From Apostichopus parvimensis (Eukaryota > Echinodermata > Holothuroidea > Aspidochirotida > Stichopodidae), in NCBI GenBank assembly GCA_000934455.1, contig KN883359.1, positions 1 to 25,549 on the forward strand: 25,549 nt of DNA, in the 5' to 3' direction. The position numbers were made by a program, and so were the translations under genes. This document shows, piece after piece, positions 21,801 to 25,549 of this stretch (within the stretch, counting starts at the first letter, position 1; every line of letters begins with the position of its first letter). Below the pieces are notes generated by a model. The model had not been told where the DNA came from and ran no database searches. It was given only the letters and a program-made list of their open reading frames with translations.

Positions 21801-24741
21801 CTTAAATTTTCAGGAAAGTACTTTATCAAACTGCTAGCAACTTTAAGCTGCATGTTTTAAACTTGGGGGCCCTTTACTCATGATCTTATGATGCTACTTA
21901 CACCATACAGATCAGTTTTCGAGCCAAAATTCAAAGCCGTCCATTTGCCATGAAGAAATGTGGACTGCATAACAAAGCAAGAGGGGCAACCAAGGGTGGT
22001 GCAGAGATAAGCAAGTTACGATGGATGTATTGATGCTGGCACAGTTTGCCAAAGATAACTCTTATCTTTGATGACAGGTTTCCCACCAGTCATCACTCCA
22101 CTTCCCTCCCCCCCACATGAGTTCTTCCCTCAGTCACTTCTTCCTCTCCACCACCCCCACCTCCCCCCTCCATCCCCTGCAGCTCCTTTAAGGCTTTGAT
22201 ACCCATTGGGTTGTAAATTAAAATCTCACATGCTATTTATGAGTTGATGTTTTTAGCTTACTCGTACAGTATATACTATCCTTGAAATCACAGAATTAGC
22301 ATTCAAATTATGAACATTGCCAACAATTTTGTTAAAAACTGAACCCTGGGAATTCCCTCTTAATCCTGTTGCTTGCCAAACCACAAAAGTACTGGGTGTA
22401 ACACACAGCCACAGGAAACAATCGACGACGAGTTGAAATCGAAACCATAAACTACATGTTTATGTCGAGCATTGACAGTATTTTGGACGGTGGGAACTAA
22501 TCTTGTCCAGCGTAGAGAAGAAAAATATATCCAAGAGTTTAAACCTATTTGTATTGCTGAATCAGATAGGGGCCTAGCAACCAAATTCATGGTTGTTCCA
22601 AAACCTGGGAAATTTCACTTGAATGATTGCAAAACAGGATGTTCGTCAGTGTTGTATCAGTGTAGTGTCACCATGTAACAGATGTGTTCATATTAAACCC
22701 AAGGGATAGACGACACTGTGTTTATTATTATTTATTATTATTATTTAAACATTTCTAAAGCGCACATATATATGTAAAAACATAAGCTATGGCGCTGTAC
22801 AAACTTAAAAGAGTAAAGGTAAAAAACTTAACTTATACTTATTACTGCTGAGGTTCCTTCCATATAAATTTATGCTGAAAATGACACAACTTAAAGAAGC
22901 TGATATGTTCATTAAATGTGCAGTAAAAAAGTATCAGAATACAGTATAAAGCTCTCCAGTTTTTTAACAAGTGGTGACCTTAGTCACACATTCATTCCAC
23001 TGCGGGGGGGGGGGATGGAATCTGACCCCACATGACCCCTCATGATCCCACTATGTTATGCAAAACACAACATATTATTACCATATCTACTATGACAACT
23101 GTGAATCACATGCTATTTTCTTACTTGTTAGATGAGAAAGGGGATTGGTGGGGGGGGGGGAATTGGTGGGGGACTCATGTCATATGTAATAAGCAATGCA
23201 ACAAGGAACTCACTAAAAATCCTACACTGACTAGAACGAAACTGGTTTGAGGTCTGGGAGCATTCCTTGGTTATCCCATCACACTGTATCATGGTCTTAC
23301 ACAATGTGACATCAACCTCAAATAAGCGAAACCTATTAAGTATATATGTTGTAGCCTCGGTACTGTATGAAGTGTACAACATCAACGTCATTCAACATTC
23401 CTCGCATGCATTATTTAACTCCCTAACATGAATGTCTTTTACACACAAGGTCAAATGTTTATTATTATCATGATCATCATTATTATTATTATTTAAGGCC
23501 TTACCTTCTACGATATCTGAGGCAGAACCTATACAGTACTCCATAGCAAGCTACAAAAAAAAAAAAAAAAAATGTAAATATAAATAGATAAATATATAGT
23601 TTTGAGCATTTCAACTGTAAAAACTGACCACTGCTTCTTCAGCACAATAATTGAGTTAGCATTTCAGTAGTACCTGCTGTTAAGTCTATGCAACTTGAAA
23701 GAACAATATCTTTTTTTAACTTTTAATAACTGGGAAATAAACTTGTCATTGCATGTCATTGCATAACGAAACTGTCTCATTTGCTGTACAGGTTTAGAGA
23801 GTATAGCTACAACTTGTCAATGAAACATCGTAAATGCAAAGAATTCTAAAACGGTGGTGGTCAATCGCAGAGTCACCGATGTAATTTCTGTTAGTTTTCC
23901 AGGCAAATAAAATATCTATGAAAATATGACGGCGGAAACTTTATAAAGGTAACACAGTCCTCTTTCTTTCCCATCTGCTAAATATCCCTGAATCTGAAGA
24001 AACTGTTCAAAATATTTAAAGAGTTTGTTCACAAGTAGAATTTGCTACTTATTACTATTCTCTTACAATCTAGGTCTTAGAAACATTCTATTAAACTATA
24101 TAAAGCAAATCAGAAACAACCAACACACAACTAGAAGATTACAAGCAACTTTTAAAGGCAAGACCAAATGAAAACCAAATATAAAGTACAAAAACCATTA
24201 AAAATTAAAAAACAGACATTTTCTACTCAGATGAAATGGGACATCCCCTCAACCTTGAATCAATTTATTTTTGAAGTTAACGAACGCTATCAATTATTAT
24301 GAAATAAATATGCATTAAGGCCAAAGGTCCATGGTTGTACAATACATTATGGACCTTAGTCACAAAAAGTCAAATGATTAGGAGATTAATAGCAAACTGT
24401 AAAAGAACAAAGGAACTATTTGATGAAAGTATACGAACCATGAAAACTCTAACATTTTTCACTCAGATAGATGGATCATCTCCCTTAGGCTTGCATTCAA
24501 CTTATCGTTGAAATTATCATTGAAATTATGGAGAAGGAAAATATGATTATTGCTTAATTAACATATTCATGTAGGTCGAAGGTCGATGAAACATGTTTGG
24601 ACTGTGTGATAAGGCCTACCCTTCACTATATACACCTACCCATGCAGTCTGTTCTCTCAGGTAACATCCCTTGTACTGGATACAATTCTTGTGTTTGACT
24701 TGACGTAGGAATTTAACCTCCTTGATTATGTCTTGCCATTT
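742..24741 (-). CDS. Tao: TAO-family serine/threonine kinase gene, eleven exons, partial at both ends
   Basis: The joined exons encode about 556 residues of a TAO kinase, an STE20-group kinase. In studied animals this family works upstream of p38/JNK MAP kinases and Hippo/MST signalling and affects microtubules. Seen directly: the alpha-C segment [12 protein letters not shown], catalytic loop [16 protein letters not shown], activation segment [12 protein letters not shown] followed by MAPEV, the C-lobe run [15 protein letters not shown], a Ser-rich linker ending in NSLPDG, and the coiled-coil start [11 protein letters not shown] with [11 protein letters not shown]. These match human TAOK1-3 as I remember them. 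All exons have GT-AG borders and their phases agree (0, 1, 1, 2, 1, 0, then 0 throughout). The glycine-rich loop and catalytic Lys exons lie beyond the right edge; most of the coiled coil and the C-terminus lie beyond the left edge. Many invertebrates have a single Tao gene, so I do not choose among TAOK1, TAOK2 and TAOK3. Confidence 0.96.
871..2556 (-). other. intron with G/C homopolymer tracts
   Basis: This is the intron between exons 2557-2907 and 742-870. It contains a C-rich tract near 957-975, a T-run followed by a G-rich tract at about 1356-1382, and otherwise AT-rich sequence. The plus-strand open frame at 1543-1755 has no recognisable similarity or splice context. Nothing else seen. 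Confidence 0.8.
2557..2907 (-). CDS. Tao: TAO kinase exon: start of the coiled coil
   Basis: This 351-nt exon encodes 117 residues, phase 0 at both ends. It starts [20 protein letters not shown], then gives [37 protein letters not shown], a heptad-like stretch and finally VETEKK. Human TAOK1 reads HFATIRTASLVTRQMQEHE and REQMSGYKRMRRQHQKQL here. The C-terminal two thirds is highly charged and helical, as expected for the TAO coiled coil. Acceptor CCCACAG. The donor GTACTG is the weakest in the gene, yet the join to the next exon aligns with human without a gap. Confidence 0.95.
4061..4228. repeat. four degenerate tandem units with forkhead-like core
   Basis: Units begin near 4061, 4107, 4143 and 4189. 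Each opens with a version of TTGTTTACGATGACA, and three are followed by an ATTGTTTCATAAAC-like tail. Spacing is 36-46 bp. Two units contain TGTTTAC, the core recognised by forkhead proteins; the others have ATTTAC and TGTTTAT. The repetition is seen directly; any regulatory role is inference. Confidence 0.75.
4444..4549. repeat. 53-bp tandem duplication
   Basis: Two adjacent 53-bp units (4444-4496 and 4497-4549) share CTGGATCACATGAT, AAGATCC and TATACAGACCAAT, with a few substitutions. Each includes a CCAAT. Unit one also contains the near-palindrome GGATCACATGATCC. Confidence 0.85.
5267..5330 (+). repeat. tRNA-like head of a SINE fragment
   Basis: AGCCTAGTGGT (about 5283-5293) resembles a Pol III A box, and AGTTCGATGCC (5311-5321) a B box, about 28 nt apart. 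A GATTGT stretch between them also occurs between the boxes of the element at 205-405, so both may come from one SINE family. A T-run and TTTTCAG lie just upstream. The body and 3' end are not delimited. Confidence 0.45.
5517..5566. repeat. ACTTGTTGACA short repeat
   Basis: Three exact copies of ACTTGTTGACA lie at 5517-5527, 5528-5538 and 5556-5566. A TTTTTGACATCA spacer with a partial copy separates the last two. Confidence 0.85.
6021..6114. repeat. three-unit degenerate tandem repeat
   Basis: Units start near 6021, 6056 and 6081 with the shared core GTTTCATARTRACA. The first and third also share ACCATRTCATATTTTT. The middle unit is shortened. The arrangement fits local tandem duplication with later divergence. 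Confidence 0.75.
6688..6745. repeat. AT-rich microsatellite-like tract
   Basis: A run built of TATATTA and ATTATATT units. No coding potential. Confidence 0.7.
7735..7755. repeat. CTAA tetranucleotide microsatellite
   Basis: About four to five copies of CTAA, ending CTAGCTA. Confidence 0.8.
9163..9426 (-). CDS. Tao: TAO kinase exon: 88-residue Ser-rich linker, possible cassette exon
   Basis: This is a 264-nt exon of exactly 88 codons, in phase 0 at both ends. It starts [18 protein letters not shown], has a Ser/Leu/Gly-rich core ([20 protein letters not shown], then [20 protein letters not shown]) and ends QLVHP. A pyrimidine-rich tract leads to the acceptor TTGCAG, and the donor GTAAGT is consensus. 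It is clearly richer in GC than the flanking introns, as the other exons are. I do not recognise this segment in vertebrate TAOK, so its place in the protein rests on splice sites, phase, position between two confirmed exons and composition. It could be constitutive or an alternatively used cassette. Confidence 0.78.
9427..13150 (-). other. intron between the two Ser-rich linker exons
   Basis: This 3.7-kb AT-rich intron holds one copy of a dispersed repeat (12508-12701). It also holds an AT-rich stretch near 9945-9975 with two TAATTA motifs facing each other. Open frames at 11779-12079 on the minus strand are Ser-rich but lack a usable donor before the stop. Nothing else seen. Confidence 0.75.
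12508..12701. repeat. dispersed repeat, copy 1
   Basis: About 195 bp is shared, in the same orientation, with 15153-15349. Shared blocks include ATCAAAC-GATGATCC, CTGTTTCTATCAGCCAAACT, AACATAC and TTGAGAGGGTCTTTGGTG. Divergence and small indels suggest an old interspersed repeat rather than a recent duplication. No terminal repeats or Pol III boxes were recognised. Confidence 0.85.
13151..13294 (-). CDS. Tao: TAO kinase exon: Ser-rich linker with NSLPD motif
   Basis: This is a 144-nt exon encoding 48 residues, in phase 0 at both ends. It starts [20 protein letters not shown], includes [11 protein letters not shown] and ends [12 protein letters not shown] proteins carry a low-complexity Ser-rich linker with an NSLPD core between the kinase and the coiled coil, and this exon fits that. 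Acceptor TTTTTTCAG, donor GTAAGT. The stretch reads open on the opposite strand too, but only this strand has good splice sites and a family match. Confidence 0.9.
13814..13834. repeat. perfect inverted repeat, 9-bp arms
   Basis: CAAACGGTC and GACCGTTTG flank the 3-nt loop ATC. The arms are exact, and the symmetry stops at the next base on either side. Confidence 0.85.
14323..14362. repeat. exact 20-bp tandem duplication
   Basis: The unit TACCAGGACATTCTAGGCAC occurs twice without a mismatch. It lies about 100 bp downstream (in gene direction) of the donor of exon 14462-14610. The lack of divergence implies a recent event or slippage. Confidence 0.95.
14462..14610 (-). CDS. Tao: TAO kinase exon: kinase C-terminal extension, truncated by gap
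   Basis: The visible 149 nt encode 49 residues, starting [20 protein letters not shown] and ending [11 protein letters not shown], plus two bases of a preceding codon. This matches the human stretch that begins [20 protein letters not shown]. The donor at the left edge is GTAAGT, after a phase-0 codon. The right end runs into the N gap. By family alignment only about one His codon and the first base of the next codon (likely Pro) are missing, so the hidden acceptor should lie within a few bases of 14611. That last point is inference. Confidence 0.93.
14611..14879. other. assembly gap (269 N)
   Basis: This run of N splits the intron-exon border of exon 14462-14610 and hides its acceptor. The true length may differ from the number of N. 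Confidence 0.99.
14880..15429 (-). other. intron remainder with dispersed repeat copy 2
   Basis: This is the sequenced part of the intron between exon 15430-15605 and the gap. It is largely occupied by the repeat copy at 15153-15349. The open frame running from the exon into it is intronic read-through. Confidence 0.8.
15153..15349. repeat. dispersed repeat, copy 2
   Basis: Second copy of the element at 12508-12701, same orientation. It begins about 80 bp past the donor of exon 15430-15605. Both copies encode SLADRNRDH on the minus strand; that conservation is explained by nucleotide similarity rather than proven coding. Confidence 0.85.
15430..15605 (-). CDS. Tao: TAO kinase exon: kinase C-lobe
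   Basis: This 176-nt exon completes an Ala codon and then encodes 58 residues, starting [20 protein letters not shown] and ending [10 protein letters not shown]. The [14 protein letters not shown] block is a TAO hallmark, and DRPS matches the conserved Arg region of subdomain XI. The middle ([20 protein letters not shown]) is more diverged. Acceptor TTTGCAG, donor GTAAGA, ending in phase 0. The open frame continues past the donor into unrelated sequence, which I read as intron. Confidence 0.96.
16084..16103. repeat. 10-bp tandem pair
   Basis: CGTGTTAGAT is repeated twice head to tail. Confidence 0.9.
16457..16807 (+). pseudogene. LTR-retrotransposon gag-like remnant
   Basis: This plus-strand frame is open for 116 codons, counted from the stop codon at 16454-16456. 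It reads [15 protein letters not shown], then [20 protein letters not shown] and [20 protein letters not shown]. An A-x-x-W-x-x-x-L block, an F-x-x-x-F block and an LW-R-K-x-x-GE-x-x-x-x-x-Y/F-I block is the usual order in the capsid region of Gypsy-like retrotransposon gag proteins. There is no good start codon at the 5' end, no zinc knuckle, no protease or polymerase nearby and no LTRs seen. I read it as a truncated fossil lying antisense in the kinase intron. Superfamily assignment is uncertain. Confidence 0.6.
17883..18127. repeat. ancient tandem duplication, about 115-130 bp units
   Basis: The units 17883-17991 and 17995-18127 share TAATCACT, GGCATTA-AAATCAT, CTGCAAC, CCATCAA, TTGA-CATTT, TTTCTCAATT and TTTATTAATGA-type blocks in order, with small insertions in the second unit. 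Clearly diverged. Confidence 0.75.
18634..18667. repeat. 17-bp tandem pair
   Basis: Two units, CTCTCACTTCACTTCTT and CTCTCACTTCACATCTT, differ at one base. A related stretch recurs near 18792. Confidence 0.85.
19470..19561 (-). CDS. Tao: TAO kinase exon: APE motif and subdomain IX
   Basis: This 92-nt exon encodes [20 protein letters not shown] and then [10 protein letters not shown], with one base shared at each end. It contains the APE motif that closes the activation segment and the DIWSLG motif of the F helix. The match to TAOK1-3 is nearly residue for residue. The acceptor is TTGCAG and the donor GTCAGT. The terminal G joins CT of the following exon to give Ala of AERKPP. Confidence 0.96.
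19562..20591 (-). other. intron containing a hAT MITE
   Basis: The 367-bp MITE at 19756-20122 makes up about a third of this intron. The rest is AT-rich with no recognisable feature. Confidence 0.85.
19756..20122. mobile_element. non-autonomous hAT-type DNA transposon (MITE), 367 bp
   Basis: Both ends carry the 16-bp perfect terminal inverted repeat CAGGGGTGGGCAACCT. Flanking 8-bp sequences CTGTAGAT (19748-19755) and TTGTAGTT (20123-20130) match at six of eight positions, as expected for a mutated 8-bp hAT target duplication. The left subterminal region is rich in GGCC (ACGGCC, GGGCC, GCGGCCC), and the right has CTGGCCC. This resembles Charlie-type hAT ends of other animals. No transposase is encoded, so it would have needed one in trans. 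The six-of-eight duplication suggests it is not a recent insertion. Confidence 0.87.
20592..20652 (-). CDS. Tao: TAO kinase exon: DFG and activation segment
   Basis: This 61-nt exon encodes [20 protein letters not shown] and two bases of the next Trp codon. It carries the metal-binding Asp of DFG. It also carries the activation-loop Ser of SFVGTPYW; the equivalent residue (Ser181 in TAOK2) is reported as the activating phosphosite. Human has ADFG where this protein has GDFG. The acceptor is TTTTTTAG and the donor GTAAGT. The G that completes Trp is the first base of the next exon. Confidence 0.96.
20653..21337 (-). other. intron with a C-run
   Basis: This is the short intron between the HRD and DFG exons. 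A C-rich homopolymer lies near 20735-20748 and a TTTA-rich run near 21120-21140. Nothing else seen. Confidence 0.8.
21338..21487 (-). CDS. Tao: TAO kinase exon: catalytic loop (HRD)
   Basis: This 150-nt exon encodes residues about 50-99 of the visible protein. It starts [20 protein letters not shown] and continues to [19 protein letters not shown] and NGTVKL. It holds the catalytic Asp of HRD, the Lys two residues on and the Asn of KAGN, all needed for phosphotransfer in this fold. Acceptor GGCAG, donor GTAACT; it begins and ends in phase 1, with the last G completing Gly before DFG. The segment [16 protein letters not shown] is less conserved relative to human than the catalytic loop. Reading past the donor gives a short non-homologous tail, so the exon must end at 21338. 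Confidence 0.97.
21488..23504 (-). other. intron with pyrimidine tract and repeats
   Basis: This intron holds a long C/T-rich stretch on the plus strand (about 22080-22185), an interspersed-repeat tail (22715-22800), G-runs near 23002-23013 and 23148-23160, and an ATT microsatellite (about 23460-23493) ending 11 bp from the donor of exon 23505-23550. The open frames near 22360-22680 have no recognised family match. Confidence 0.75.
22715..22800. repeat. TTA-repeat-associated interspersed repeat with AGCGC...GCGCT
   Basis: A TTATTATTATT run leads into AAAGCGC, an AT-rich spacer and GGCGCTGTACAA. The combination of a TTA/ATT run with AAAGCGC and GCGCTGTACAA is a pattern I associate with abundant short repeats in marine invertebrates. 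Family not determined. Confidence 0.5.
23505..23550 (-). CDS. Tao: TAO kinase exon: hinge region micro-exon
   Basis: This 46-nt exon encodes [15 protein letters not shown] plus the first base of the next codon. It corresponds to the hinge between kinase lobes, human LVMEYCLGSASDLLEV. The acceptor is TTGTAG and the donor GTAAGG. It is too short to appear as an open frame; it was found by family match and by phase, because the leftover G joins the TT that opens the next exon to make Val. An A-rich run and ATT repeats lie close on either side. Confidence 0.94.
23551..24639 (-). other. intron with a diverged tandem duplication
   Basis: This intron carries a poly-A run next to the upstream exon (23554-23571) and the diverged repeat pair at 24184-24591. 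No coding signal beyond the exon borders. Confidence 0.8.
24184..24591. repeat. diverged direct repeat pair, units about 150-165 bp
   Basis: Copies at about 24184-24333 and 24426-24591 share, in the same order, AAGTA-A-GAACCAT-AAAA, CATTTT-ACTCAGAT, GG-CATC-CC, TTGAATCAA/TTCAACTTAT-type and AAGGTC-ATG blocks, ending with AACATATTCAT/AATATGCATTAAGG and a CCAAAGGTCC-like block. The offset is about 240-260 bp. Borders are approximate. Confidence 0.6.
24640..24741 (-). CDS. Tao: TAO kinase exon: kinase N-lobe, alpha-C helix
   Basis: This is a 102-nt exon encoding 34 residues, in phase 0 at both ends. It starts [17 protein letters not shown] and ends CYLREQTAW. The Glu of KEVKFL sits where TAO kinases carry the alpha-C glutamate that pairs with the catalytic lysine; that lysine is in an upstream exon outside the window. 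The acceptor is TTTTCAG and the donor is GTAGGT. It differs from human TAOK at a few positions ([10 protein letters not shown] where human has roughly QRIKHPNSIE), and the rest is close to identical. Confidence 0.96.
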
Positions 24742-25549
24742 CTGAAAAGAAGGCAAAAAATAAATAAAAAAATGCCAAAGATATGCAAATTATACCAAAT
24801 TTACACTGTACTGTATAATTTGCAAAAATTGATATTAATAATAGTCAACAACAACCGATGAAAATGCCTCATCTTCATTTAGCACTATATTTTTCCAAAA
24901 ACATTTGACATACATAATTATTAATTGGCTTGCCGATTATTGAAATAACATGATAATTTGCAGTGACCTCGAAAGATGGTCACTTGGGGGTGCAGATCCC
25001 CAGTGCCTACTGTATGAAAAAGGAGAGGTACAGATGAAGGAAACTACAAGATCGGCCAAATATGGGTAATGGATTTTAACATTCCATATGATGCTTTCTT
25101 ACAGAACATGTTCTCTTCTCCCTCTCTATCTCTCATTTTTGTGTTCTGTCTATTGGGTACTTTTCCTACTGTATGCCTATTGTATTTACTATTTAGGCAG
25201 GGCTCATGTTTACAATCTCACCCAACCTTCCCTCCAGTCGCTCCAAATATCAACCTGTGCATGTCTTATTTCTTTGTTTTACATACAATTCCTATTGTCC
25301 TGTACACACCAAACAAATTTGACATGAACACATTTGATCGTAGCAAAATTTCTTAAATCTCTCTTGAAGCATCGTGACAATACAAATCAGTTTGGTATCA
25401 CGCCAATCCAAATTACCCTTTTTGCACTAGTTTGACACTGTTGTCTAGGTCGGCACAGCAATGAAGGGACCGCTGAGCACCAAGTGCACTGGAAAACTAT
25501 GCCGTGATGAAAAGGACGTTCGATAGAATACAATGATTTGGAAAACGGG
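24742..25549 (-). other. intron, right end incomplete
   Basis: This is sequence upstream of the alpha-C exon. I searched for the TAO glycine-rich loop and AIKK exon and did not find it. The last about 110 bp are GC-richer, with a GTGCAC palindrome-like block, and may be an edge repeat. No exon supported. Confidence 0.65.

Noticed and set aside
22360..22680. Overlapping open frames of 76 and 68 codons on opposite strands
   Set aside because: Neither shows a domain I recognise; weak retroelement-like impression only.
23128..23391. Minus-strand frame of 87 codons
   Set aside because: It ends in a proline run encoded by a G homopolymer and has no similarity or splice support.
25430..25549. GC-richer end of the window as a candidate for the upstream kinase exon
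   Set aside because: No frame gives the glycine-rich loop or AIKK motif of TAO kinases.
1..25549. tRNA, rRNA, CRISPR arrays, prokaryotic operons
   Set aside because: No intact cloverleaf, no rRNA-like segments and no regularly spaced identical repeats; the intron-exon structure is that of an animal gene.

Overview
The window is a piece of animal (metazoan) nuclear genome. It is AT-rich, with long introns, homopolymer and microsatellite runs, fragments of interspersed repeats and one assembly gap (N run, 14611-14879). One protein-coding gene explains all the convincing coding sequence. It is a TAO kinase (STE20/GCK-like serine/threonine kinase, the Tao / TAOK1-2-3 family), read on the minus strand and cut off at both ends. 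Repeat types (tRNA-derived SINE-like heads, a hAT MITE, a retrotransposon gag remnant) and the divergence from human TAOK suggest a marine invertebrate, perhaps an echinoderm. That is inference; nothing here fixes the species.

Right to left, in gene order, there are eleven exons. Six encode most of the kinase domain: 24640-24741 (alpha-C region), 23505-23550, 21338-21487 (HRD catalytic loop), 20592-20652 (DFG and activation segment), 19470-19561 (APE) and 15430-15605 (C-lobe). Exon 14462-14610 (kinase C-terminal extension) runs into the N gap, which hides its acceptor. Exons 13151-13294 and 9163-9426 are a Ser-rich linker. Exons 2557-2907 and 742-870 start the coiled coil. Phases agree across every visible junction, and the visible exons join into about 556 residues without a stop. 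The first exons (glycine-rich loop and catalytic Lys) lie beyond position 25549, and the rest of the coiled coil and the C-terminus lie before position 1.

The introns make up over 90% of the window. They hold a structured SINE-like element (about 205-405), a second tRNA-like SINE head (about 5267-5330), a near-complete 367-bp hAT-type MITE (19756-20122), a retrotransposon gag remnant on the plus strand (16457-16807), a dispersed repeat pair (12508-12701 and 15153-15349), several short or ancient tandem duplications and several low-complexity tracts. I see no complete second gene, no tRNA, rRNA or CRISPR array, and no gene start or polyadenylation region. I found no undescribed multi-gene system. 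The most interesting items are the symmetric 88-residue Ser-rich exon, the hairpin-rich SINE-like element, the hAT MITE and the tandem repeats with forkhead-like motifs.
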